Positions 54,001 to 63,391 of a DNA stretch of 64,000 nt are shown piece after piece (the first letter of the stretch is position 1; each line of letters starts with the position of its first letter). Origin of the DNA: Pirellulaceae bacterium (GTDB lineage Bacteria > Planctomycetota > Planctomycetia > Pirellulales > Pirellulaceae); assembly GCA_023382975.1 (NCBI GenBank), contig JAHDXO010000012.1, positions 97,653-161,652 on the forward strand, in the 5' to 3' direction. A program made the translations under genes and the position numbers. Below the pieces are notes generated by a model. The model was not told where the DNA came from, ran no database searches, and saw only the letters and a list, made by a program, of their open reading frames with translations.

Positions 54001-54416
54001 GAGTACTTTTCCGAGGTGTCGCTCCACACGTAGTAGTCGCGCTCGGGGCTGTCCGGTTCGGCGCGACGCGCGCGCTGGAACCACGGATGCTGGTCGGACG
54101 TGTGGTTCAGCACTAGCTCGGTGATCACTCGCAAGCCGCGACGATGCGCCTCGCGCAGAAATTCGCGGAAATCGGCCAGTGTCCCGTAGTCGGGATGGAC
54201 GTTCCGGTAATCGGAGATGTCGTAGCCGTCGTCCTTCAGCGGCGACGGGTAGAACGGCAACAACCAGATCGCCGTGACGCCCAGCTCTTGAAGATAGTCC
54301 AGTTTCTCTGTCAGTCCCCGGAAATCGCCGATTCCGTCACCGTTCGAGTCGCAAAACGAACGAACGTGCAACTGGTAGATGATCGCGGTCTTGTACCACA
54401 GCGGGTCCGCTTCCAT
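51063..54416 (-). CDS. treS: trehalose synthase (maltose alpha-D-glucosyltransferase) fused to a maltokinase-like domain
   Basis: 1117 residues. TreS part 1-540: 'YQLHVRSFCDSNGDGIGDFR', nucleophile Asp203 in 'VDGLRLDGVPYLF', acid/base Glu245 in 'MFLAEANQWPEDSVPYFG', Asp311 in 'LRNHDELTLEMVT'. It interconverts maltose and trehalose. The C-terminal 550 residues are maltokinase-like (Mak/Pep2): 'SNSVVALGQRLLLKWFRRLE' gives the ATP-binding Lys, and 'DLVIIDFEGDPDWSISQRRA' the metal site. The catalytic loop normally reading HGDYHLGQ is here H962-G-N-Y-G-L-R-D: the catalytic Asp is Asn. The kinase may be weak or inactive. Other maltokinase landmarks ('KASPLRDVSGMLWSFERA') are kept. Confidence 0.93.
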   Translation of the reverse strand: MEADPLWYKTAIIYQLHVRSFCDSNGDGIGDFRGLTEKLDYLQELGVTAIWLLPFYPSPLKDDGYDISDYRNVHPDYGTLADFREFLREAHRRGLRVITELVLNHTSDQHPWFQRARRAEPDSPERDYYVWSDTSEKYSQARVIFQDYEASNWSWDPVARAYYWHRFFHHQPDLNYDNPAVREEIAGILDHWCYLGVDGLRLDGVPYLFQREGTTCESLPETHAFLKQLRAHVDAKFSARMFLAEANQWPEDSVPYFGDGDECHTAFHFPLMPRMYLALQMEDRFPIIDILEQTPPIPENCQWMLFLRNHDELTLEMVTEEERDVMYRFYARDPQARLNLGIRRRLAPLLENDRRKIELLNGLLLSLPGTPIVYYGDELGMGDNIYLGDRNGVRTPMQWSADRNAGFSRANPQRLYLPPIIDYQYHYESVNVETQRTNPNSLLQWMQRIIRLRREVRPLAEGELEFLHPDNSKVLAYIRRFQDECVLVVANLSRSAQFVELNMAAHEGKTPVELSGRTRFPRIGELPYLLTLMPYAFYWFILQPESHEAKPWELRFELPTLDARDAWTSVLESPAREGLERALPAYLVSRVWHRRPGVPIRSVTIRDVAPFSQGHAGAEIVLVLARAEYEDGLDSTYLIPMAFAVESEAARTGVDFAESTIARLRIEHDGMCETGMLYDAFGQPDFCRGMLDAIAVRRETETQHGQLIARPTSAYARIRGDAEEPLEAGTRQEKQSNSVVALGQRLLLKWFRRLEEGTHPELEIGLHLTEMASFTHMAPVAGALEYQPRGGRPMTVGILQGFVEHRRTAWEEALDTLEAFIRAVSVDPPLDPPGDLPPDQRSHLKLLDASVPDNAQRFFGNYLQSASRLGQRTAELHRALAANGDDPALRPEPMLPFHQRALYQAIRNVLGRSFRSLRQMLPEMPEEVQRLAGAVLERGGDRLTTLLHALPQDLKAMRIRCHGNYGLRDVLCHGDDLVIIDFEGDPDWSISQRRAKASPLRDVSGMLWSFERAALFALRDYCTVTEVDESEICRLGQWTDYWLAWTGAEFLRSYLAVAANSPIVPRPPRALETLLDLYYAERCATVLEHDLLNRSPELPLSLRQMNRFLGETVPHAE

Positions 54417-54461
54417 GGTCGTGCAGCTCCTTTCTGTCTGTGGCCGTCAAGGCCCTGGGAT

Positions 54462-56618
<2,157 letters not shown>

Positions 56619-56954
56619 TCTTGACTCTCCCAGCGAACAAAAAAATTGCGAAGACTTGAATGGCGGCACGTAGATTTCTACGTCCCAAATCCATTTGTCG
56701 GCCAATTCGTGCAGGGTGTCAAGTACCGCATCTATGTACACCCGTTGCTGCAGGACGCCTGCCGCCGCAGCGGCCGGGGAGGGGCGATGTCCCCGTCGTC
56801 GCCGGTTCAACAGCGCGGCAGCGCGGCGTCGAGCAACCGACGGCGGGGCTTGACTTCCCTTGCGATCGGGCCTACCTTAATCTGGTATCGTCTAGTCGCA
56901 AACCGCGGCACGCTGCCGCGTCCGCGTGGAATCTTGGACAGGAGAGGAGTACGA
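56619..56954. other. divergent intergenic region between glgX and a HAD gene
   Basis: 336 bases. Besides the palindrome at 56668-56683, an A-run (56639-56645) near glgX and a GC-rich stretch after 56750, I see no gene or RNA. Promoters for both the trehalose operon and the plus-strand HAD gene must lie here; I find no hexamers that I would defend. Confidence 0.4.
56668..56683. promoter_or_regulatory. 16-bp palindrome, candidate operator of the trehalose/glycogen operon
   Basis: ACGTAGA-TT-TCTACGT on the plus strand is a perfect 7-bp inverted repeat with a 2-base centre. It ends 50 bases before the glgX ATG, the right place for a dimeric regulator. No regulator gene lies adjacent. Confidence 0.45.
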
Positions 56955-57623
56955 GTGGCACTTGATGTCCCCGAACGACGGGCCGTACTGGTTTCGGATT
57001 TCGACGGCACGCTGGCACGCCCCGACTTTTATCATCTGGTCCGCCAGCATCTGGTTCCCCCCGGGACACCGAATTTCTGGGATGCGTACCGAGTCGGCAA
57101 GATGACTCACTTCGACGCCCTGAGGTCGTTTTTCGAGGCGGCGGAGGGAGGCGAAGCGGCACTTCGCGGCATTCTCGACATGATCGAGATGCCCGCGCAA
57201 CTGGCCGACCATCTGGAGCGTCTGCGGGCGGTCGGCTGGGACGTGCTTCTCGTATCGGCCGGTTGTTCGTGGTACATCGACATTCTGCTGGCCCGTGCCG
57301 GCGTCAACTTGCCCTGCCATGCGAATCCGGGCCGTATTCACGATGGTCGATTGATCATGGAGCGTCCTACTGCGTCGGAATACTGCTGCCACGAAACCGG
57401 CATCGACAAGGCGGCGGTGGTGCAAGGACTGCTGCAACAGGGACGCAAGGTCGCCTTTGCCGGAGACGGATTCCCCGATTTCGAAGCCGCTCGACTTGTC
57501 GCCTCGGATCTGCGCTTTGCCCGCAGCGATCTGACCATCGCCTGCCGCAAGGCCGACGTCCCGTACCGCCCGTTCGAAGATTGGAGCGAAGTGGCAGCGG
57601 CACTGCTCGAAGAACCTGCTTGA
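56955..57623 (+). CDS. HAD-superfamily phosphatase (MtnX/SerB-like)
   Basis: 222 residues from a GTG at 56955, 5 bases after GGAGAGGAG. Motif I 'LVSDFDGTLARPDF' at residues 13-26, motif II 'DVLLVSAGCSWYIDILL', Lys in motif III 'GIDKAAVVQGLLQQG', motif IV 'VAFAGDGFPDFEAARLV'. The layout is HAD-IB, like MtnX and phosphoserine phosphatase, with a small helical cap. Substrate is a phosphate ester, unknown. It lies 52 bases before the Gfo/Idh gene and both run plus. Confidence 0.85.
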   Translation: MALDVPERRAVLVSDFDGTLARPDFYHLVRQHLVPPGTPNFWDAYRVGKMTHFDALRSFFEAAEGGEAALRGILDMIEMPAQLADHLERLRAVGWDVLLVSAGCSWYIDILLARAGVNLPCHANPGRIHDGRLIMERPTASEYCCHETGIDKAAVVQGLLQQGRKVAFAGDGFPDFEAARLVASDLRFARSDLTIACRKADVPYRPFEDWSEVAAALLEEPA

Positions 57624-57675
57624 TCGGTTTTTTCATTTGCCACCCCCTGAAGTTCACTGCAAGGAGAACGCCACG

Positions 57676-59037
57676 ATGTCGGAAGCAAAGCAAGGCCGGA
57701 AAGTCGGTCGCCGGAGTTTTCTGAAAGGACTCGGTTCGGTTACCGCGGGCGCGGCGGTGATGGCGGGCGGTGTACCCGCCGTCCACGCTGCCGAGGACAA
57801 CACGATCCGACTGGCGCTGCTCGGTTGCGGGGGTCGGGGATCCGGTGCGGTCGGCAACGCGTTGAGGACCAGGGACCAAGGGCCGATTCGCTTGTTTGCA
57901 GCGGCCGACGTTCAAGAGACAGCGCTCGAACGCGCCCTCGGCACCTTGTCCCGACAGTTCAAGGACGAGGTCGACGTGCCCGCTGAACGGCGCTTCGTCG
58001 GCTTCGACGCGTACAAGAAAGCGATCGATCTGCTGCGGCCCGGCGACGTGGCCATGTGTACCACGCGGGCCTACATCCGCCCGCTGCACGTCGAGTACGC
58101 GGTGGCCAAAGGCATCAACGTCTTCATGGAAAAGCCCTTCGCGTCGGATCCAGGCGGACTTCACCGCATGCTGCGGGCCGCGGAAGAGTCGGAGAAGAAA
58201 GGTCTGAAGGTCGCCGCGGGACTCCAGTGTCGGCACTCGCCCGCGCGGGCGGCCTTGATCGACAAGATCAACAGCGGTGAATTGGGCGAGTTGCAGTATG
58301 TGCGTGCCAACCGGCTGACCGGTCGCCGCTGGATGGGCGATCAGGGCGAGAAGTCCAACGATCTCATGGCGCAGCTCCAGTTCGGCAAGATCCCGCTGCT
58401 CTGGGTCGGTTCGGGGCACATGGTCGACAATCTGATTCATCAGATCGACGAGTGCTGTTGGCTCATGGACGCTTGGCCAGTCGCTTGCCACGCCATGGGC
58501 GGGCGCGAGGTGGGCAGCACGGACCGCGGCCAGAATATCGACACCTACTCGATGGAATACACCTTCCCGGACGGACGAAAGGCGTTCTGCGGCTTTCGGC
58601 GTGCCCAGGGCGGGCATACGGAGTTTGCCACGTTCGTCCACGGTTCGAAGCGTGCCGGCCAGTTCTCAGGCAATATTCACGCGGCGACGGTGCATATCTT
58701 CAAGGACCAACGCATCGCGAACGACAACATTGTCTGGTCGCCGACGCCCGATGCCCACAGCCCCTGGGATTACCAGTGGATCGACTTCATCGACGCCATC
58801 CGCAACGACAAGCCGTTCAACCAGGCGAAGCGGGCCGTCTACGCCGACTACACCTCGCTCATGGGCCGAGCCGCCGCGCACTACAACCGTGTCGTGACCT
58901 GGGACGAAGTTCTCCAGTCGCAGTTCAAGTTCTGCGACTACCTGGACGACTTGAACTACGACAGCCCCCCGCCCGTCCTGGCCGACGCCGAAGGCTTCTT
59001 CCCCGCCCCGCACGCCGGCAAGTGGAAGGAGCTGTAA
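57676..59037 (+). CDS. Gfo/Idh/MocA-family oxidoreductase, Tat-exported
   Basis: 453 residues from ATG 57676 after AAGGAG. Twin-arginine signal 'GRRSFLKGLGSVTAGAAVMA'. Rossmann fold 'IRLALLGCGGRGSGAVGNAL' and the E-K-P motif in 'NVFMEKPFASDPGGLHRM'. 'AAGLQCRHSPARAALIDKI' and 'GSGHMVDNLIHQIDECCWLM' fit the planctomycete secreted branch, with His in the substrate pocket. Substrate unknown. Its stop codon sits inside the first of two 38-bp direct repeats bracketing the toxin-antitoxin pair. Confidence 0.9.
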   Translation: MSEAKQGRKVGRRSFLKGLGSVTAGAAVMAGGVPAVHAAEDNTIRLALLGCGGRGSGAVGNALRTRDQGPIRLFAAADVQETALERALGTLSRQFKDEVDVPAERRFVGFDAYKKAIDLLRPGDVAMCTTRAYIRPLHVEYAVAKGINVFMEKPFASDPGGLHRMLRAAEESEKKGLKVAAGLQCRHSPARAALIDKINSGELGELQYVRANRLTGRRWMGDQGEKSNDLMAQLQFGKIPLLWVGSGHMVDNLIHQIDECCWLMDAWPVACHAMGGREVGSTDRGQNIDTYSMEYTFPDGRKAFCGFRRAQGGHTEFATFVHGSKRAGQFSGNIHAATVHIFKDQRIANDNIVWSPTPDAHSPWDYQWIDFIDAIRNDKPFNQAKRAVYADYTSLMGRAAAHYNRVVTWDEVLQSQFKFCDYLDDLNYDSPPPVLADAEGFFPAPHAGKWKEL

Positions 59038-59068
59038 CGGCGTCGGATTGGCGTGCGGAAAAGGCCGC
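59031..59068 (+). repeat. left copy of 38-bp direct repeat flanking the toxin-antitoxin pair
   Basis: It matches 59971-60008 at 32 of 38 bases, including a perfect 15-base core GGCGTGCGGAAAAGG. All six differences are transitions. This copy spans the last codons and TAA of the oxidoreductase gene. Confidence 0.75.
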
Positions 59069-59375
59069 ATCGATTTGCCACCCGCGATAGCTCTGAGACC
59101 GACAACTTTACGTGGTCCGCGATTGTCGTGTGCGGAATGGAGACACCAACGGAAGTCAAAAGCGATCGCTTACTGGCCGAAATCCGGAAGCCTTGTCTGG
59201 TAATGACTTTTGCGAGCACATGCCATAAAATCGAGTGCGTCGAACCGGACTTGCGGATCGAAGTACGACATGGCGTGACCTATTCGTCGGCGCCGAGAAG
59301 ATGCACCGGACGGTTGGCTTCGTCACTAAGTCGGGAAATCGCAATTGAGTGGAAGTCCAGGCACAGGGAATCGCC
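59069..59375. other. intergenic stretch before the toxin gene, nothing identified
   Basis: About 300 bases with no ORF that has a ribosome site and no hairpin or promoter I can support. The base composition is lower in GC (many AAA/TTT runs) than the flanking genes, which fits an inserted segment. Confidence 0.4.
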
Positions 59376-59618
59376 ATGCCGTACCTCGAATTCCTTTGGG
59401 TGGATGAAAACGTCGACCACATTGCGGAGCACGACGTGTCAACAGAGGAGTTCGAACACGTGGTCAGGCACCCCGAGAGAAGGGATGTGAGTCATTCTTC
59501 TGGCCTGCCATGTTGTTGGGGTAACACGCCAGGGGGTCGGTTTCTCTTCTGCGTGTACGAAAGAATTGATGACATCAGGGTTTTTTCGGTAACGGCCTAC
59601 GAGCCCAGTGAGGAATAG
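59376..59618 (+). CDS. BrnT-like toxin
   Basis: 80 residues from ATG 59376. Residues 'ENVDHIAEHDVSTEEFEHVV' and 'GGRFLFCVYERIDDIRVFSV', ending 'TAYEPSEE', follow the BrnT/DUF4258 pattern of small ribonuclease toxins: a helix with H-I-A-x-H, a strand pair, and a final strand. The stop is 2 bases before the antitoxin ATG. Toxin-first order resembles HigBA or BrnTA. Cognate function is inferred from context and pattern only. Confidence 0.65.
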   Translation: MPYLEFLWVDENVDHIAEHDVSTEEFEHVVRHPERRDVSHSSGLPCCWGNTPGGRFLFCVYERIDDIRVFSVTAYEPSEE

Positions 59619-59620
59619 TC

Positions 59621-59956
59621 ATGATAAATCCATCCCGTCACGGGTTGACTCCCGAACACTTGGCTGACATTGAGCAGGCTCGAGAGCACATTGCCGCCGA
59701 GTTGCCTGATCTCGTCGCTCGGGAGCGGCGAATGCGAGAGGCTGCTGAGGAGAACACCTTCAGCGGGGAATTGAGACGTGCCATTCATGCCGGCGACCGG
59801 GATCTGATTTCCTTGGCCGAAGTCGTCGGAACGACACCCATTCACTTGTCCGAATTTCTCGCCGGGGACCGCACGCTGCGTTCCGATGTGCTCGATCGGC
59901 TCGTCTCAGTTCTCGGAGCAAGGCTGGTCGTATCGACCCACTCCGCTTCATCTTGA
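59621..59956 (+). CDS. XRE-type helix-turn-helix antitoxin
   Basis: 111 residues. The C-terminal half is a helix-turn-helix of the XRE type: 'DLISLAEVVGTTPIHLSEFL', 'AGDRTLRSDVLDRLVSVLGA'. The N-terminal half is helical and acidic ('LADIEQAREHIAAELPDLVA') and likely wraps the toxin. It starts 2 bases after the toxin stop. BrnT is usually paired with a ribbon-helix-helix partner (BrnA), so this combination is a variant. The right 38-bp direct repeat begins 15 bases after its stop. Confidence 0.7.
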   Translation: MINPSRHGLTPEHLADIEQAREHIAAELPDLVARERRMREAAEENTFSGELRRAIHAGDRDLISLAEVVGTTPIHLSEFLAGDRTLRSDVLDRLVSVLGARLVVSTHSASS

Positions 59957-59970
59957 GGCAGGTCGAATGA

Positions 59971-60008
59971 ACTGTGACGGCATCAGATCGGCGTGCGGAA
60001 AAGGTCGC
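59971..60008 (+). repeat. right copy of 38-bp direct repeat flanking the toxin-antitoxin pair
   Basis: It repeats 59031-59068 with six transitions, 940 bases apart. It lies in the intergenic space between the antitoxin and the convergent queG gene. Confidence 0.75.
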
Positions 60009-60058
60009 TTCGGTTCGGCGCGTTCCGGGTACACGTCGCGAGCGGAATCTGTGCCGTG

Positions 60059-61210
60059 CTACGCCGATGCGGTGAGTTGGTTCAAGGCTTGGCGGAGTGC
60101 CGTCTGGACCATCGCATCGGTTTCGCTGGCCAGACGCGATTGAAGAGCGAGGCGACCCCGCTGGTCGTCGAATTGTCTCAGCGCCCAGGCGCAGGCTTCG
60201 CGGACCAGCGGCTCGGCATCGTTCAATCCAATCTCCAAGGCATCGATCGCTTGCGGCGGACGCTGGTTGCCCAACACGATCGCCGCGTTGCGGAGTATCC
60301 CGCGTCGCTTGGAGCGCCAAAGCGGCGTGTGGCGAAAGCGGCGGCGGAACTGCTCGTCCGTCATTCGAAACAGTTCGAGTAGGTCCACGGGGTTCGTGCC
60401 GGCGCCGGGACGGAACTCGTCGGTCTCGACCCGCGGAGCCTTGCGGTTCCAGGGGCAGACCTCCTGGCAGACGTCGCAGCCGAACAGCCAGTCGCCGATT
60501 CCCGCTCGCAGATCTTCGGGAATCCGGTCGCGCAACTCGATGGTCAAGTAACTGATGCAGCGAGTGGCGTCCAACACACCCGGCTCGGGAAAGGCACCGG
60601 TCGGGCAGGCGTCCAAGCAGGCTCGGCACGTCCCGCAGTGGTCGGCCGCGTGCGGCGAGTCGTAGTCCAACGTCAAGTCCGTGATCAGCGCAGCCAGGAA
60701 GAACCAACTGCCCGCGCGCTTGTTGATCAGCATCGTGTTCTTGCCGATCCAGCCGAGGCCCGCCAATTGGCCGAACTCGCGTTCCAGCAGCGGTGCCGTG
60801 TCCACGACTCCGCGCGCCCGGGCTTGGGGAACGGCATCCAACAGGAATTCGCGCAAGCGACGCAGCCGGTCGTGGATCAGATCGTGATAGTCGGCCGGCC
60901 CCCAGGCGTAACGCGAAATGCGTCCCTGCCCCGGTTGTACGGGAACAGGTTCGTCCGTGCGGTAATGCTGCCCCAGCACGATCAGGCTCCTCGCACCAGC
61001 CAAGATGCTATCCGGATGTTCGTATGCTTCCAGACGATCCGGCAAATAACGCATTTCGCCCGCATAGCCGGCGGCAATCCACTGCCGCAGGCGGCTGATC
61101 CCCGGAGCGTTGGTCGCCGGACAGACGCCGACCAGATCGAACCCCACTCGCCGGGCCTCCTCTATCAGCCGCTGTGTCAGCGGATCGGAAATTTTGTGTT
61201 GTAACGCCAC
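60059..61210 (-). CDS. queG: epoxyqueuosine reductase
   Basis: 383 residues from a GTG at 61210. Two 4Fe-4S sites, 'CGTCRACLDACPTGAF' near residue 197 and 'CDVCQEVCPWNRKAP' near 250, with the cobalamin-binding N-terminal region ('RYLPDRLEAYEHPDSIL', 'YAWGPADYHDLIHDRLR') and 'GWIGKNTMLINKRAGSWFFL'. The C-terminal 90 residues are HEAT-like, as in full-length QueG. It makes the last reduction step of queuosine synthesis in tRNA. No other que gene is near. Convergent with the antitoxin gene. Confidence 0.95.
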   Translation of the reverse strand: MALQHKISDPLTQRLIEEARRVGFDLVGVCPATNAPGISRLRQWIAAGYAGEMRYLPDRLEAYEHPDSILAGARSLIVLGQHYRTDEPVPVQPGQGRISRYAWGPADYHDLIHDRLRRLREFLLDAVPQARARGVVDTAPLLEREFGQLAGLGWIGKNTMLINKRAGSWFFLAALITDLTLDYDSPHAADHCGTCRACLDACPTGAFPEPGVLDATRCISYLTIELRDRIPEDLRAGIGDWLFGCDVCQEVCPWNRKAPRVETDEFRPGAGTNPVDLLELFRMTDEQFRRRFRHTPLWRSKRRGILRNAAIVLGNQRPPQAIDALEIGLNDAEPLVREACAWALRQFDDQRGRLALQSRLASETDAMVQTALRQALNQLTASA

Positions 61211-61287
61211 GGCGCTCGAACTACCTTGGAAAATTGGAGTTTTCGATTTGACTTCGCAGGAAACGTCAGCTTCGGGAGAACGGGACC

Positions 61288-61740
61288 ATGAAACATCTAC
61301 GTTTGGCGCTTGTCGCCCTCACCTTCCTCACGGTGTGCGGCATGTTGGAAAACCGTGTCCAGGCCCAGGTTTTCGACGGCGGATTCAGCTACGGCTGGTA
61401 TCCCTACTGGTTTGGGGGGCCGGCGTATCAGTCCGACTTGGTTCCCACGCCACCTTACTTTGCAATCCACCCGCCGGTCTACTATGGTACTCGAGTCGGG
61501 ATGCCGTACGGGAACAGTCCGATCACCCGTCCGCCTCGCCCGATCGTTCGGGAACAAATCCGATCCCACGAGCCCGCCCCCGTGCCGGTCGGCCAATGGA
61601 TCGAGAACCCATTCTACGCGAAGGACGAGAAAGCCGACAAAGCCAAGCCGCGGGAGGAACGCAAGCGACGTGTGTCGACAACGGCGGAGACGCCGACGAC
61701 CATCGCCAATCCCTACTTCGTTGGCGAGCAGCGATCGTAA
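61288..61740 (+). CDS. exported Pro/Tyr-rich planctomycete protein
   Basis: 150 residues, ATG 61288 after GGGAG. Signal peptide 'LRLALVALTFLTVCGML' with an AQA-type end. Mature part: 'YGWYPYWFGGPAYQSDL', 'PTPPYFAIHPPVYYGTRVG', 'VGQWIENPFYAKDEK' and 'IANPYFVGEQ'. The P-P-Y-F-A-x-H-P-P-V-Y-Y block and the closing N-P-[FY] motifs are typical of a secreted family seen only in planctomycetes in my knowledge. Function unknown; a cell-envelope or surface component is plausible. Confidence 0.75.
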   Translation: MKHLRLALVALTFLTVCGMLENRVQAQVFDGGFSYGWYPYWFGGPAYQSDLVPTPPYFAIHPPVYYGTRVGMPYGNSPITRPPRPIVREQIRSHEPAPVPVGQWIENPFYAKDEKADKAKPREERKRRVSTTAETPTTIANPYFVGEQRS

Positions 61741-61785
61741 CGGGATTCGTTCGAGGGAAGGTTTCAAGCAATGGAGGATGGATCG

Positions 61786-62928
61786 ATGCACAGCGTGGCG
61801 GGGATGGGGCGGCGTGAGTTCCTTTCGAGGTCGGTCGCGGGACTGGCTGCTGCTTGTTTGCCGGTTCGCTGGGCATTTGCCGCGGACCCGCCGACGGCGG
61901 TGAACGACGCGATTGCCTGGCACGATGTTCGTGAATGGGGCGTCGAGGGGAAAGGGTGGTCCGATACCGCTCGATACTTCGACCGTTTGCCGGCCCGTGC
62001 GGAAAGTCGCGTGCGCGCAGCGGTCTGGAATCTCAGCCGGCACTCGGCCGGCATGTTGGTGCGGTTCCGCACCGACGCCCCGGCGATCCATGCGCGCTAC
62101 TCGTTGCTCTCCAGCAGCCTGGCCATGCCTCACATGCCGGCGACCGGCGTCAGCGGCTTGGATCTGTACGCTCGCGACGAACAAGGCCGCGACCGCTGGC
62201 TGGCTGTGGCTCGGCCCGATGCCCAGCAGATGAAACTGGTTCTAGCCGCCGACATCGACGCCCTGCCGGATTCGAATCCGCGGTTGTACACCGTGTATCT
62301 GCCGCTGTACAACGGCACCGAGTCGCTGGAGATCGGCGTGCCCGCGGGATGCCGGTTCGAGCCGGTCGCGCCGCGAACGGACAAGCCGCTGGTGTTCTAC
62401 GGCACCTCGATCATGCATGGCGCGTGTGCGTCGCGTCCCGGTATGTCGATTACGGGAATCCTGGGCCGACGATTGGATCGGCCCGTGATCAACCTGGGTT
62501 TTTCGGGAAACGGCCGGATGGAAGCCGAAGTGGGCGAGTTACTGGCCGAGTTGAATCCGAGCGTGTACGTGATCGATTGTCTGCCCAACATGACAGGCGC
62601 GGAAGTCGCCGAGCGAGCCGAACCGCTGGTCCGTCAACTGCGGGCGGCCCGTCCCGAATGCCCGATCCTGCTGGTCGAGGACCGCACGTATACCTACGCG
62701 CCGTTCCGGCGTTCGTCACGCGACCGCCACACGGCCTCCCGCGCGGCTCTGAAAAACGCTTATCAGAAGTTGGCCGACGCAGGATGCGGGCGTCTGTACT
62801 ACCTGACAGGCGACCCTTTATTGGGCGACGACGGCGAAGCGGCGACAGACGGCTCGCACCCCAGCGATCTGGGCATGATGCGTTACGCCGACGCGTACGA
62901 GAAAGTGCTTCGCGAGATCCTGGCTTGA
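61786..62928 (+). CDS. SGNH/GDSL hydrolase, Tat-exported
   Basis: 380 residues from ATG 61786, 8 bases after GGAGG; an in-frame ATG at 61771 overlaps that site. Twin-arginine signal 'GRREFLSRSVAGLAAACLPV'. Residues 40-185 form a beta-sandwich domain; the SGNH core follows: block I 'VFYGTSIMHGACAS' with the nucleophile Ser, block III 'LGFSGNGRMEAEV', block V 'TDGSHPSDLGMMRYAD' with Asp and His. It should remove acyl groups from a sugar or polysaccharide in the periplasm. Its stop is followed in the same frame by a DUF4058-like tail. Confidence 0.88.
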   Translation: MHSVAGMGRREFLSRSVAGLAAACLPVRWAFAADPPTAVNDAIAWHDVREWGVEGKGWSDTARYFDRLPARAESRVRAAVWNLSRHSAGMLVRFRTDAPAIHARYSLLSSSLAMPHMPATGVSGLDLYARDEQGRDRWLAVARPDAQQMKLVLAADIDALPDSNPRLYTVYLPLYNGTESLEIGVPAGCRFEPVAPRTDKPLVFYGTSIMHGACASRPGMSITGILGRRLDRPVINLGFSGNGRMEAEVGELLAELNPSVYVIDCLPNMTGAEVAERAEPLVRQLRAARPECPILLVEDRTYTYAPFRRSSRDRHTASRAALKNAYQKLADAGCGRLYYLTGDPLLGDDGEAATDGSHPSDLGMMRYADAYEKVLREILA

Positions 62929-63114
62929 CACGATCCGTTGCCGGTAATTCCGGTTCCGCTGGCGCCACCCCACCCCGATGCTCGGCTCGATTTGAAACAG
63001 GTCTTGGATCGGATTTACGACGCGTCCGGGTACGAGGATTACATCTACGACAGCGAACCTCGGCCGCCTCTTTCCACCGACGATGCCGAGTGGTCACGCC
63101 AAATGATGGCGTGA
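62929..63114 (+). pseudogene. DUF4058 C-terminal remnant
   Basis: Directly after the hydrolase TGA, 61 codons in the same frame run to a TGA at 63112-63114. They read 'DPLPVIPVPLAPPHPDARL', then 'DLKQVLDRIYDASGYED' and 'PPLSTDDAEWSRQMMA', the usual end of DUF4058 proteins common in planctomycetes and cyanobacteria. There is no start codon or upstream part. So the main body of a DUF4058 gene has been lost and its tail now sits behind the hydrolase gene. Confidence 0.75.
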
Positions 63115-63391
63115 CCCCGTCGCCGCCTTCGCGAGACTTCGGCGGTCCCGGCCCGCGGCGAGCTTTCGACAATCGGACGCACATCTAAAGATCGCTGGTT
63201 AGCGGGTTTGCGTTCGCATGCCAAGTTTCGCGCCTCGAGGACAAGTTCGGGATACGCCGATTCTTCGGGTTGGCAAAGTTGGCAAAGCGGCAAGGCGTCA
63301 CAGAGCACGGCGAATGTCTCGCTGAATTGGAATCCGTGCGCCGATGGAATTACAATATACGCCGGTCCATCACTTGCCAGGAGAATACCCG
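63115..63391. other. intergenic region before tssA
   Basis: 277 bases, no gene. It holds the promoter candidate at 63327-63356 and a CTTCGCGAGACTTCGGCG stretch with no clear fold. Confidence 0.4.
63327..63356 (+). promoter_or_regulatory. candidate promoter of tssA
   Basis: TTGGAA (63327-63332), an 18-base spacer, TACAAT (63351-63356). The -10 matches at five of six positions, the -35 at four. Transcription would start near 63363, about 30 bases before the tssA ATG. Confidence 0.45.

Noticed and set aside
51150-54116. 988-residue plus-strand open frame
   Set aside because: Antisense to treS, whose active-site motifs are unmistakable. The protein is low-complexity and Arg/Gln-rich.
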